Source: JAPUEK01 sp963815355 (GTDB lineage: Bacteria; Pseudomonadota; Alphaproteobacteria; Rhodobacterales; Rhodobacteraceae). Taken from it: a stretch of DNA of 64,000 bases. A program made the translations under genes and the position numbers. The stretch spans positions 199,718-263,717 of the forward strand of contig CAWFGJ010000002.1 in assembly GCA_963815355.1 (NCBI GenBank). Direction: 5' to 3'. Of the stretch, positions 53,315 through 62,888 are shown piece after piece; within the stretch, counting starts at the first letter, position 1, and every line of letters begins with the position of its first letter. The notes under the pieces are model-generated. The model made no database searches and was not told the origin of the DNA. It saw only the letters and a list, made by a program, of their open reading frames with translations.

Positions 53315-53824
53315 TTAGGAGTCTTCGCCCGACGCTGCCGGAGGGGCTAGGCGCGCTTGCGGCGCAACCGGGCGTCCGGTGGCCAACGGGTCGTCCTGAC
53401 GCTGGACGGAGCCTTCGAAATGCGCGCCGGATTCGATGGCGATGGTTTTGTGGATGATGTCGCCTTCGACCTTGGCGGTCGAGGTCAGGCGCACTTTAAG
53501 CCCGCGCACCCGGCCAATCACCCGGCCATTGACGACGATGTCGTCGGCCACGATCTCACCGCGGATGGTGGCGGTTTCGCCGACGGTCAGAAGATGGGCG
53601 CGGATGTCGCCCTCGACGGTGCCTTCAACCTGAATGTCGCCGCTGGTCCGCAGATTGCCGACGACGGTCAGATCGGCAGACAGAATCGACGCCGCAACTT
53701 TGCCCTTGGGCACGCTCGGCGTGAAATCCATTGTGGATTTCGCCGGGACGTTCTCGGTGGCCTTCGGCTTATCTGCGTCGGCAGGTTTGCTTCCGGGTTC
53801 GTTGATGCGGCTCTTAGAAAACAT
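53315..53824 (-). CDS. Bactofilin family cytoskeletal protein
   Basis: A 169-residue polymer-forming protein. Residues about 45-145 form the bactofilin beta-helix, with short periodic strands (LTVVGNLRTSGDIQVEGTVEG, LLTVGETATIRGEIVADDIVVNG, in parts); both ends are disordered and Pro/Ala-rich. Bactofilins build scaffolds that place cell-wall enzymes. Its start lies inside the end of the M23 peptidase gene (11-base overlap), a pairing seen in shape-determining loci of other bacteria. Confidence 0.93.
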   Translation of the reverse strand: MFSKSRINEPGSKPADADKPKATENVPAKSTMDFTPSVPKGKVAASILSADLTVVGNLRTSGDIQVEGTVEGDIRAHLLTVGETATIRGEIVADDIVVNGRVIGRVRGLKVRLTSTAKVEGDIIHKTIAIESGAHFEGSVQRQDDPLATGRPVAPQARLAPPAASGEDS

Positions 53825-55154
53825 TGGTCGCAGCCTTTATGAAGGTCATCGGATTTATTGCGGACCCGCCGATGCGGATCTCGTAGTGAAGATGTGTGCC
53901 AGTGGACCGGCCTGAATTGCCCATATCACCGATCCGGTCGCCGCGCGATACCCTTTGGCCGACCTCGACCCTGATCTGCGAAAGATGGCCGTAGCGGGTT
54001 TCGATCCCGAAGGCGTGGGTGATCTTGATAAGACGGCCGTAACCGTTTTCCCAGCCCGCATAAGAGATGACCCCGTCAGCGGTCGCATAGATCGGCGAGC
54101 CGTAGTCGCTCGCAAGGTCTTGGCCTTCGTGCTGGCGATAGCCACGGCCCAGCGGGTCATTGCGCCCACCAAAGCCCGAGGTGTAGCGGAAGGAGTTTTT
54201 CACCGGCATCCCGAAGGGCGCCTTGAAGGCGGCGAGTCGGTAGAGGTTCATCTTGTCCAGACCCGACAGGATCGCGTTGGCGCGCTGTTCTTCGGCCGAG
54301 GGTGGTTGGCCCGAGGTCGACAGCGAGATGGGCGTCAGCGGCCCCCCTTGGCCGGAATAGCCCTTGCGCACCGATTTGATCAGGTCGTCGGGCGACAGGC
54401 CCGCCTCGCGGAACATCTTGTCCAGCGGCTCAACGGATACGGTCAGCGCTTCTTCCAACTGGGTGAAGATCGCGTCGTTGCGCAATTCCAGCGCCTTTTT
54501 GTCCGAGGCAATCTTGTCGGCCCGGTCAGCGGCGCGTTCTGCGGTGGTTTCCATCACGTCGCGTTCTTCGGCGGTATCGTCCAGCCGGGCGGTGAGGAAT
54601 TCCAGTGTTGCTTCGGTATCGCGGACCTCGCCCGCTTCGGTGTGGCCACTGCCGGGCTGTTCGTTCAGCGCAACTGCGGCGCGCGTGGCCTCGGATCGTG
54701 CCTCATCGCGCTCGTTGATGGTGCGGCGCAGGGTGTTCTGGATCACGTCGATCCCGGTTTCCAGTTCACGCCGGCGGTCTTCGGAGGCCAAAAGTCTGGC
54801 CTGCATCGAACTGACCTGCGCCAACGCAAGGTTAAAGCGTTCTTGCGCAGAGGCCGCTTCCTCGACGCGCAGGTCGCGGTCTTGCGACAGCGCATTCAGG
54901 CGTTGTTCGTACAGCACCTGCTGGCGCTGCACCTGATCGCGGGACGTTCCGGCCGAGATGGAATCAAACAGCAAGATCGCCGTGGCAAGGATCGTCCAGC
55001 CCAAGGCAAGCGAGCCCACCATAACGGCGATCGCCTGCGTGGCCGGACGCAGGCGGATAAAGCGAGTCTCAGAATCGGATTTGAGAAAAAGCCGCTGTTC
55101 GGGAAAGCGTCGTTCCAACGCGGTATTGATCCGATAGGCGAGGCGGCTGATCAC
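53814..55154 (-). CDS. M23-family metallopeptidase with coiled coil
   Basis: A 446-residue inner-membrane-anchored protein: a basic N-terminus with RFPEQRLFLKS, a membrane segment at about 40-65, a long coiled coil (about 70-250), and a LytM/M23 domain (about 315-440) with the zinc/catalytic pattern HEGQDLAS and GTHLHYEIRI. It should cut or bind peptidoglycan cross-links in the periplasm. The start is a GTG at 55154, fitting the family N-terminus; the open frame up to 55265 is unlikely. It overlaps the bactofilin start by 11 bases. Confidence 0.88.
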   Translation of the reverse strand: MISRLAYRINTALERRFPEQRLFLKSDSETRFIRLRPATQAIAVMVGSLALGWTILATAILLFDSISAGTSRDQVQRQQVLYEQRLNALSQDRDLRVEEAASAQERFNLALAQVSSMQARLLASEDRRRELETGIDVIQNTLRRTINERDEARSEATRAAVALNEQPGSGHTEAGEVRDTEATLEFLTARLDDTAEERDVMETTAERAADRADKIASDKKALELRNDAIFTQLEEALTVSVEPLDKMFREAGLSPDDLIKSVRKGYSGQGGPLTPISLSTSGQPPSAEEQRANAILSGLDKMNLYRLAAFKAPFGMPVKNSFRYTSGFGGRNDPLGRGYRQHEGQDLASDYGSPIYATADGVISYAGWENGYGRLIKITHAFGIETRYGHLSQIRVEVGQRVSRGDRIGDMGNSGRSTGTHLHYEIRIGGSAINPMTFIKAATNVF

Positions 55155-55353
55155 TGGTTGTCGTTCCGTTTCATATAGAGGCCATTCCGTTTTGCGACGG
55201 GATGGATTGAAAATTCCACCGTGGCGGAGCGTGATCTGATTAGCCAGCGGTCCTTGCACAGGCAACTAATTTGACAAAGCCTCGGGTGAATCCCGCTTGC
55301 AGGGCAATCTTATCGGCAGATTCCCGCCGATTTGATGATTGCCAGGGAACCAA

Positions 55354-56201
55354 TCAGGCGTTGGCTTTGGGATCTTCGAAACCTTTGGGATCATCGACGA
55401 GGGGCCAGTAGAAATCGGGTGGCAGGCCGGCCTCGGCGCGTTTTTCGACATTGAACGGGGGTTTGAGTGCGCCGTGGAAATAGCGGCGCACGAGGCTGTG
55501 AAAGATCTCTTTCGGGTCTTCTGCATCGCGCCCGCAGAGCCAGTTGAACCATTTGGAGCCGTAGGCGACATGGGCCACTTCTTCGGCATAGATCACTTCC
55601 AGCGTGGCGAGGGCCTGCGTCTCGCCCGTCTTGCGAAAGAGTTCGATCATGCCGGGTGACACGTCCAGCCCCCGCGCCTCCAGCACCATCGGCACCACGG
55701 CCAGCCGGCCTTTCAGGTCGTCCACGGTGTCTTCGGCGGCGCGCCACATGCCGGCATGGGCGGGCAGCGCACCGTAATGGCTGCCCATCGCCTCCAGACA
55801 GTCGCAGATCAGGTTGAAATGCTTGGATTCGTCGTCGGCAGCCTGCACCCAGTCGTCATAAAAGCCCAAAGGCATCGGCGTGTCGGTAAAGCGCGCGATC
55901 AGGTCCCAGTGCAGATCAACGGCGTTCAGTTCGATGTGGGCCAGCGCATGCAGCAGGGCAATGCGGCCCAAGGGGCTGCCGGGGCGACGACGCGGCACAT
56001 CGCGCGGGTCCAGCAGTTCCGGCTTGTCGGGGCGGGCAGGGCGCAAGGGGGGGCAGCTTGCCCGATGGCAAGGGGTGCGCCCGCCGCCCGCGCGTCCCGC
56101 CAGGCGGCGGCATGGGCGTGGCTGAGCGCCGCCTTGGCGCGGCCATCGGCGGTGGTCAGCACCGCGACGGCGCGCTCGGCTAGCGTAAGGGGGGCGGTCA
56201 T
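55354..56201 (-). CDS. DUF455 ferritin-like protein, with a one-base deletion
   Basis: DUF455 proteins are ferritin-like di-iron candidates (relatives of MiaE). The N-terminal part from the ATG at 56201 (TLAERAVAVLTTADGRAKAA ... PLAIGQAAPP) leaves frame in a run of seven G at 56047-56053; from there the next frame gives RPARPDKPELLDPRDVPRR, ALAHIELNAVDLHWD, the ExxH-like pairs DDESKHFN and EEVAHVAYG, and ends at 55354. Adding one base restores about 282 residues. The start overlaps the peroxiredoxin stop (ATGA), indicating an operon. A sequencing error is the likely reason for the break. Confidence 0.9.
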
Positions 56202-56674
56202 TGGGTGGCCTGTGCTGCGGCCAGAACCTCGGCCGCGTGGCCCTTTACGCGGTCCACTTTCCAGATCTTTTGCAGCTTGCCTGTCCCGTCGATCAGGAAG
56301 GTGGAGCGCAAAACCCCCTGCACCAGCTTGCCGAAAAACAGTTTTTCGCCAAACGCGCCCCAGTTTTCCATCACCGTGCCGGTATCCGAGACGAGGATCA
56401 TGCCAAGGCCCTGTTTGGCGATAAATCCGTCGTGTTTCTTGACCGAGTCCTTGGACATTCCGATGACCGTGCAGCCCGCCTTGGCAAACGCGGGAAGAAG
56501 CGCGTTGAACTCTTGCAGCTCATTCGTGCAGCTTGGCGTGCCGTCCCCGCCGTAGGTGACCAGCACCACGCGGCCGGGCCGAAACTGGGACAGGGTCAGG
56601 TCTGTTCCCCCATCGCGCGGCAGCGTGAAATCGGGGGCGGATTGGCCTTCGGTCAGGGGGGCGGGGTGGGTCAT
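56198..56674 (-). CDS. Peroxiredoxin, Bcp/PrxQ-like
   Basis: A 158-residue thiol peroxidase that reduces peroxides. It has the AhpC/TSA fold with the peroxidatic cysteine Cys49 in GGDGTPSCTNELQEFN and a later cysteine in FAKAGCTVIGMSKDS that could resolve the sulfenate. Length and layout match Bcp (PrxQ). The ATG giving MTHPAPLTEG is preferred over a TTG ten codons upstream. Its stop overlaps the start of the DUF455 gene, so the two are translated together. Confidence 0.9.
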   Translation of the reverse strand: MTHPAPLTEGQSAPDFTLPRDGGTDLTLSQFRPGRVVLVTYGGDGTPSCTNELQEFNALLPAFAKAGCTVIGMSKDSVKKHDGFIAKQGLGMILVSDTGTVMENWGAFGEKLFFGKLVQGVLRSTFLIDGTGKLQKIWKVDRVKGHAAEVLAAAQATQ

Positions 56675-56796
56675 GGGCGGCTCCTTGCCTTGTGAGGGGT
56701 GCAACCCTTTGCGATCTAGTTGCCTTTCGGCAAAGATAAAGGCAAGCCCGCCGCACGACCGAACGGTTGGCCATAGTCACGGGGTGAAGGCGCAGC

Positions 56797-59700
56797 ATGT
56801 CAGCGGCAGATCAGGGGGAGCGGGGCGATCCGGCAGGGAAACCGCCGTTGCCAGACGCTGTGCCAGATGCTGTGCCAGATGCTGGGGCGAGTGCTGGGCA
56901 AGATTTGGCGACGGTTTCCGCGCCAGAGACTGCGCCAGAGACCGCGGCAGAGACTGCGGCCTTTGTTGGGCCGAGGGTGTCGTTTACGGTGGCGGCCGCA
57001 GCGCAGACCGCGCCCCAGGCTGCACCCGAACCCAAGCCCGCACCCGAACCTTTGCTGCTTGAAGGCCCGCTGAACACCTCAGATCCGCAAGAACCCGCCC
57101 AACCCCGCCTGAACAAACGGGCGCGCAAGCGGCACAAGTCGGGTCTGGGCGGGCAGTTGTTCTTGCTGTTTCTGGTCGTCGGCGTGATTTTCGGCGGCTA
57201 TGCGATCCTTGGCAAAACCATGTCGCTGCCGGTTTGGGCCGTGGCCGAGATTGAGTCGCGGCTGAACGCGGCCCTCGGTCCCAGCTTGCCGGAAGGGGCC
57301 GTGTCCATCGGGTCGGTTGAGGTCGGGGTGGACGAAGATTGGGTGCCGCGGGTGCGCCTTGAAGACTTGCGGCTGTTGAAACCCTCGGGCGAGGCGCTGC
57401 TGACGCTGCCCGATTTGCGTGTGGCCTTGGACCCGGCGGCGCTGTTGACGGGCAAAGTACGGGCGCAAAGCCTGCGGGTGGTGGGCGCGCGGGTGGCCGT
57501 GCGCCGGGACCGCGAGGGACGGTTTGATCTTGCCTTTGGCACGGGGCAGGTTTTGCCGCAGATCGAAAGTTTTGAGCAGGTCTTTGATCTGGCGGACAAG
57601 GTCTTTGCCACACCCGCTGCGGCGTCCTTGCGGCGCATTGAGGCAGAGGCCCTGACGCTGTCGTTGCAAGACTTGCGGACGGGGCGGACGTGGGACGTCG
57701 GCGACGGTCGCTTTCAGTTGGACAACAAGCCCGACCAATTGGCAGCGGAACTGGGGATGTCACTGGCGGCGGGGGGCGGGGTTCCGGCAACGGCAGTGCT
57801 GACCTTGATCACCGAAAAGGGCAAGGATACGGCGCGCTTGTCGGCCACGATTGAGAATATCGCGGCGCAGGATCTGGCCTCGCAATCGGCGCCATTGGCG
57901 CCTTTGGGGATTCTGGACGCGCCGATTTCGGGGCGGTTGGCGGCGGTTCTGGGCAATGACGGGATCGAGTCGCTGGAAAGCCAGTTGCAGATTGCCAAGG
58001 GGGCTGTGCGCCCGACCCCGGCGGCGGCCCCGATCGCCTTTGACCGGGCGAGCCTGTCGCTGAACTATGACGGGCCAACGGGGCGCATTCTGCTGAGCGG
58101 CTTGTCGGTGGACAGCCCCTCTTTGCGCATCACGGCAGAGGGCCAGACCTATCTGATCCGCAAGGACGGCAGCCGCATTTCCGGCCCCTTGGCGGGCGAG
58201 TTGCCAGAGTCGTTCCTGAGCCAGATCCGCTTTACCAAGGTGATGGTGGACCCCGCTGGGCTGTTTGACGAACCGGTGCGCTTTTCGGACGGCGCTTTGG
58301 ACCTGCGCTTGCGGCTGGACCCGTTCACGCTGGACATCGGGCAGTTATCCTTGGCCGAAGACAAGCGGCGCCTGACGGCAAAGGGCAAGATCAGCGCGGA
58401 TGAGCAGGGCTGGAGCGGCGCGCTGGATCTGGATCTGAACGAGATCGCCCATGACCGCCTGATCGCCCTTTGGCCGGTGACACTGTTGCCCAAAACCCGC
58501 GATTGGCTGGGGCGCAATCTGTTGAAGGGCACGTTGTTTGACGTGAAGGCCGCGTTGCGGATCGCGCCGGGGACAGAGCCGCGGCTGCATCTGGGCTATA
58601 GTTTTTCGGACGCCGATGTCCGGTTCATCGCGACCTTGCCGCCCATCCAGCAAGGCTACGGCTATTCCACCATCGACGGGCAGGCCTACACGGTCGTCAT
58701 GACGCGCGGCAAGGTGATGCCGCCCGAGGGTGGGGAAATCGACGTGTCCGGCTCGGTCTTTGCGGTGCCCGACATCACGCGCAAACCGGCGATGGCCGAG
58801 GTTACCTTGCAGACGGTCAGCAGTTTGACGGCAGCGCTGTCGCTGCTGGATCAGCCGCCGTTCAACTTCATGTCCAAAGCCGACCGCCCGGTGCAATTGG
58901 GCGAGGGGCAGGCGCGGATCGAGACGAAGCTGAGCCTGCCGCTGCAGAAGAAGATTTTGCTGAGCGATGTGGATTACGACGTCACGGGCACGGTCACGGG
59001 ATTCCAATCCGATTTGTTGGTGCCGGGCAGGGTGATCCGTTCGGACGCGCTGACCGTTGGGGCCACCCCGGAGGGGTTGCGCATCACCGGGCCCGGCAAG
59101 ATCGGTACGGTGCCTTTCGACGTGATCTATACCCAAGGCTTTGGGCTGGCCGAAAAGGGCCATGCGCGGATCGAGGGATCGGTAGAGCTGTCGCAGGCGA
59201 CGGCCGAGGAGTTCGGGCTGGGCCTGCCACGCGGCATGGTGTCGGGCGCGGGCCGGGGGCAGGTCGAGATTGATCTGGTCAAAGGGCAGCCCGGTGCTTT
59301 GCACCTGCAATCGGATCTGAACCGGATCGGGTTGTCGTTGCCGGAACTGGGTTGGTCCAAGCCGGTGGCGGGGCTTGGCAAGCTGGACGCGCTGGTCCGG
59401 CTGGGTCAGCCGCCAAAGGTGGAACGGCTGACGCTTTCGGCCTCGGGGCTGGAGGCCGAGGGCGTGGTGACCATGCGGGCCGGGGGCGGGCTGGATGTGG
59501 CGCGCTTTGCCAAGGTCAAGCTGGACGGCTGGCTGGACGGCGCGGTCAGCATCACCGGGCGCGGAGCCGGAAAGTCGGTCGCTTTGGCGATGACCAGCGG
59601 CACGGTGGACATGCGCAAGATGCCCGATGCCCGTGCGCGCAAGGGGGGCACCGGCGGCGGCGGCGGGCCGCTGGAATTGAGCATCGACCGGTTGATCGTG

Positions 59701-60420
59701 ACCAAGGGCATCCAGTTGACCGCGTTCCGGGGGGGCTTTTCGCTGGCAGGCGGGTTAAGCGGCGATTTCACGGCGCGTATCAATGGCATTGCCAAGGTGC
59801 GCGGTGCGATCAAGCCCGCGCGCTATGGAACGGCGGTCCGCGTGTTGTCGGATGATGCGGGCGCCACGCTGGGGGCCGCGGGCGTGTTTGCCAGCGCGCG
59901 CGGCGGCACGTTGGACATGCAGCTGACGCCCCGCGAGAAGGCCGGCCAGTATGACGGGCGCGCGGTGTTGGGCAATATTCGGGTCCGCAACGCCTCGGTG
60001 TTGACCGAGTTGCTGAATGCGGTGTCTGTGGTGGGGATTCTGGAGCAGTTGAACGGCGAGGGTCTTGTGTTCAATGAGGCCGAAGCGGACTTCATCCTGA
60101 CCCCGCAGGCGGTACAGGTCACGCGCGGCTCGGCAACAGGGGCCTCTTTGGGTGTCTCGATGGCGGGGGTTTACGAGACCGGCTCTGGCAAATTGTCGAT
60201 GCAGGGGGTTGTGTCGCCGGTCTATCTGCTGAACGGGTTGGGTGCGGTGATGACGCGGCGCGGCGAGGGTTTCTTTGGCTTTAACTATGCGTTGCGCGGC
60301 ACGTCGGACAACCCACAGGTGGATGTGAACCCCTTGTCGATCCTGACACCGGGTATGTTCCGCGAGATTTTCCGCGGGGCGGCGCCCCGGATCGGGGAAC
60401 GCGGGGCGGAAGGCAATTGA
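56797..60420 (+). CDS. Large AsmA/TamB-like membrane protein (DUF3971)
   Basis: A 1207-residue protein with a long disordered N-terminus (1-115) that contains repeated words (PDAVPDAVPDA, ETAPETAAETAA), one membrane anchor at about 118-140 (LFLLFLVVGVIFGGYAIL), and a long periplasmic beta-rich region with DUF3971/AsmA_2-type C-terminus (FLGFNY-like: GEGFFGFNYALRGTSDNPQVDVNPLSILTPGMFREIFRG, in part). Such proteins are thought to bridge inner and outer membranes for lipid transport. It is 7 bases before queA. No frameshift was seen despite its length. Confidence 0.85.
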   Translation: MSAADQGERGDPAGKPPLPDAVPDAVPDAGASAGQDLATVSAPETAPETAAETAAFVGPRVSFTVAAAAQTAPQAAPEPKPAPEPLLLEGPLNTSDPQEPAQPRLNKRARKRHKSGLGGQLFLLFLVVGVIFGGYAILGKTMSLPVWAVAEIESRLNAALGPSLPEGAVSIGSVEVGVDEDWVPRVRLEDLRLLKPSGEALLTLPDLRVALDPAALLTGKVRAQSLRVVGARVAVRRDREGRFDLAFGTGQVLPQIESFEQVFDLADKVFATPAAASLRRIEAEALTLSLQDLRTGRTWDVGDGRFQLDNKPDQLAAELGMSLAAGGGVPATAVLTLITEKGKDTARLSATIENIAAQDLASQSAPLAPLGILDAPISGRLAAVLGNDGIESLESQLQIAKGAVRPTPAAAPIAFDRASLSLNYDGPTGRILLSGLSVDSPSLRITAEGQTYLIRKDGSRISGPLAGELPESFLSQIRFTKVMVDPAGLFDEPVRFSDGALDLRLRLDPFTLDIGQLSLAEDKRRLTAKGKISADEQGWSGALDLDLNEIAHDRLIALWPVTLLPKTRDWLGRNLLKGTLFDVKAALRIAPGTEPRLHLGYSFSDADVRFIATLPPIQQGYGYSTIDGQAYTVVMTRGKVMPPEGGEIDVSGSVFAVPDITRKPAMAEVTLQTVSSLTAALSLLDQPPFNFMSKADRPVQLGEGQARIETKLSLPLQKKILLSDVDYDVTGTVTGFQSDLLVPGRVIRSDALTVGATPEGLRITGPGKIGTVPFDVIYTQGFGLAEKGHARIEGSVELSQATAEEFGLGLPRGMVSGAGRGQVEIDLVKGQPGALHLQSDLNRIGLSLPELGWSKPVAGLGKLDALVRLGQPPKVERLTLSASGLEAEGVVTMRAGGGLDVARFAKVKLDGWLDGAVSITGRGAGKSVALAMTSGTVDMRKMPDARARKGGTGGGGGPLELSIDRLIVTKGIQLTAFRGGFSLAGGLSGDFTARINGIAKVRGAIKPARYGTAVRVLSDDAGATLGAAGVFASARGGTLDMQLTPREKAGQYDGRAVLGNIRVRNASVLTELLNAVSVVGILEQLNGEGLVFNEAEADFILTPQAVQVTRGSATGASLGVSMAGVYETGSGKLSMQGVVSPVYLLNGLGAVMTRRGEGFFGFNYALRGTSDNPQVDVNPLSILTPGMFREIFRGAAPRIGERGAEGN

Positions 60421-60427
60421 GGCAAAG

Positions 60428-61459
60428 ATGAAACTGTCCGATTTCGATTTCGATCTGCCCGAGGCATTGATCGCGACCCGGCCCGCCGTACCGCGTAGCG
60501 CTGCCCGGCTGTTGCTGGCCAACGGCGATACGATCCGGGATGCGCAGGTCAGCGATTTGGTCGACATTCTGCGGCCCGGCGATCGTTTGGTGTTGAACAA
60601 CACCCGCGTGATTCCGGCGCGATTGTTCGGCACGCGCCAGCGTGGTCCCGCCGTGGCCAAGGTAGAGATCACTTTGCTGGAGCCGCAGGCCGAAGGTTGG
60701 CGCGCGCTGGCAAAGCCCTTGCGCAAGGTGATGCCCGGCGAAGTGATCCGTTTTTCCGATCAGCTTTCGGCGGTGGTTGCCGAAAAATCGGAAACCGATC
60801 TGCGGCTGGTCTTCAACCTGACAGGCCCGGATTTTGACGCCGCTTTGGCCGAGGCGGGGCTGATGCCCTTGCCGCCCTATATCGCGGCCAAGCGCCCGGC
60901 GGATGCGCAGGACAAGACCGACTATCAGACGGTGTTCGCCCGCCACTCCGGTGCTGTTGCCGCGCCCACGGCCAGCCTGCATTTTGACGCGGGCCTGCTG
61001 GCGGCCCTTGCGGCCAAGGGCGTGCAGTTTACTGAGGTGACGCTGCATGTGGGGGCGGGCACCTTCTTGCCGGTGAAGGTTGAGGACGTGACCACCCACA
61101 AGATGCACGCCGAATGGGGCGAGGTAACGCCCGAGGCGGCCGACGAAATCAACGCCACCAAGGCGGCGGGCGGGCGGGTCATTCCGGTCGGCACCACGGC
61201 GTTGCGGCTGATCGAAAGCGCGGCCGTTTCGGGCCAGGTGGCGGCATGGACGGGCACGACGGATATCTTCATCTATCCCGGCTACCGGTTCCGCGTGGCA
61301 GATGCGTTGATGACCAACTTTCACTTGCCGAAATCAACGTTGTTGATGCTGGTCTCCGCCCTGATGGGAAAAGACCGGATCGACCGAATTTACACGCATG
61401 CCGTGTCTTCGGGCTATCGCTTTTTCTCGTATGGCGATAGTTCGCTTTTGATACCCTAG
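60428..61459 (+). CDS. queA: tRNA preQ1(34) S-adenosylmethionine ribosyltransferase-isomerase
   Basis: QueA transfers the ribosyl part of S-adenosylmethionine to preQ1 already placed in tRNA by Tgt, giving epoxyqueuosine. The 343-residue protein has the family blocks FDFDLPEALIATRPA, DRLVLNNTRVIPARLFG, RHSGAVAAPTASLHF, GVQFTEVTLHVGAGTFLPV and TNFHLPKSTLLMLVSAL. Length is typical. It starts 7 bases after the AsmA-like gene. tgt lies 30 kb away in this window. Confidence 0.96.
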   Translation: MKLSDFDFDLPEALIATRPAVPRSAARLLLANGDTIRDAQVSDLVDILRPGDRLVLNNTRVIPARLFGTRQRGPAVAKVEITLLEPQAEGWRALAKPLRKVMPGEVIRFSDQLSAVVAEKSETDLRLVFNLTGPDFDAALAEAGLMPLPPYIAAKRPADAQDKTDYQTVFARHSGAVAAPTASLHFDAGLLAALAAKGVQFTEVTLHVGAGTFLPVKVEDVTTHKMHAEWGEVTPEAADEINATKAAGGRVIPVGTTALRLIESAAVSGQVAAWTGTTDIFIYPGYRFRVADALMTNFHLPKSTLLMLVSALMGKDRIDRIYTHAVSSGYRFFSYGDSSLLIP

Positions 61460-61567
61460 GGCCGGAATTCTGTGACTCGCTGTCGTATCTGACACCTGAC
61501 CCCCGGCCAACTGGCCTAGACTGAGCCGAAGTTTTTGCCACCCCGCCCAATGTAGAAAGCCTGAGAC

Positions 61568-62827
61568 ATGTGGATCGTCCTTCGAAATGCCTGGGCTTTG
61601 CTGCTGGGGATCATGCTGCTTATGCTCGGCAACGGCATGCAGGGCACGCTGCTGGGCATCCGGGGCGGGATTGAGAATTTCACGACCTTCCAGATGTCGA
61701 TCGTGATGTCGTCATACTTTCTGGGCTTTTTGTTCGGGTCGCGGATGGCACCGGAGATGATCCGACGTGTGGGCCATGTGCGGGTGTTTGCAGCGCTTGG
61801 GTCGATGATTTCGGCGGTGCTGATCATGTACGCGGTCACACCGGACTGGATGGCTTGGGCGGTGCTGCGGGTGGTGATCGGATTCTCGTTCTCGGGTGTG
61901 TATATCACGGCGGAAAGCTGGCTGAACTCTGCCTCTACCAACCAGACGCGGGGGCAGGCGCTGTCGCTGTATCTGATCATGCAGATGGTGGGGATTATCG
62001 CCGCCCAGATCTTGCTGAACGTGGGCGATCCGTCGGGGTTCATCCTGTTCGTGATCCCGTCGATCCTGGTGTCGCTGGCCTTTACGCCGATCTTGCTGTC
62101 GGTGGCCCCCGCGCCGGTCTTTGCGACCTCTAAACCGCTGAGCTTTCGGCGGCTGTATAACGCATCGCCCTTGGGCTGCGTGGGGATGTTCCTGCTGGGG
62201 GGCGTGTTCTCGGCGCAGTTCGGGATGGCCTCGGTCTGGGGCAGTCAGGCGGGATTAAGCGTTAAGGAAATCTCGATCTTTGTGGCTTGTATCTATGTGG
62301 GCGGGCTGGTGTTCCAATATCCGATCGGCTGGTTTTCGGACCGAATGGATCGGCGCAAACTGGTGCTGGGCCTGTCGGCACTCGGCGCGGTGGCACTGAT
62401 GGTGCCGGTGGTGTGGAACTGGCTGCCGTTCAGCCAGACACCGTTCGTGGTGCTTGTGCTGGTGGGCGCCGCGGCGGGGGGGATTTCGAACCCGCTTTAT
62501 TCGCTGCTGGTGGCTTATGTGAACGACTATCTGGACAATTCGGATATGGCGGCGGCCTCGGCCGGGTTGATTTTCATCAACGGTCTGGGGGCGATCACCG
62601 GGCCGCTTATCACCGGTTGGATGATGGCGCAGATGGGCCCTGACGGGTTCTTTTTGTTCATGGCGGTGCTCTTTGCGATGCTGGCCGGGTATTCGGGATG
62701 GCGTATGACGCAGCGCCGGCACACGCCAGACATGCAGGGGGCCTTTACGGCCATCACGCCGAACCTGTCGGTGATCGGTGTCGAAGCCGCTTTGGAGAAA
62801 AGCGAAGAGGCGCATCGTAACGCCTGA
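61568..62827 (+). CDS. MFS transporter, YcaD/UMF2-like
   Basis: A 419-residue inner-membrane protein with twelve hydrophobic segments; residues 1-190 form one six-helix half and about 210-400 the other. The GWFSDRMDRRKLVLGLSALG stretch is the inter-helix MFS motif A. The start WIVLRNAWALLLGIMLLMLGNG is that of the YcaD-like group, exporters of unknown substrate. The ATG at 61568 is the first plausible start after queA; DUF924 follows. Confidence 0.87.
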   Translation: MWIVLRNAWALLLGIMLLMLGNGMQGTLLGIRGGIENFTTFQMSIVMSSYFLGFLFGSRMAPEMIRRVGHVRVFAALGSMISAVLIMYAVTPDWMAWAVLRVVIGFSFSGVYITAESWLNSASTNQTRGQALSLYLIMQMVGIIAAQILLNVGDPSGFILFVIPSILVSLAFTPILLSVAPAPVFATSKPLSFRRLYNASPLGCVGMFLLGGVFSAQFGMASVWGSQAGLSVKEISIFVACIYVGGLVFQYPIGWFSDRMDRRKLVLGLSALGAVALMVPVVWNWLPFSQTPFVVLVLVGAAAGGISNPLYSLLVAYVNDYLDNSDMAAASAGLIFINGLGAITGPLITGWMMAQMGPDGFFLFMAVLFAMLAGYSGWRMTQRRHTPDMQGAFTAITPNLSVIGVEAALEKSEEAHRNA

Positions 62828-62888
62828 TGCGCGGGCGTTGCGCGGCCATTGCAAACCTGTCAGGTTGGGCGCTAACGGGAGTGGTGCC

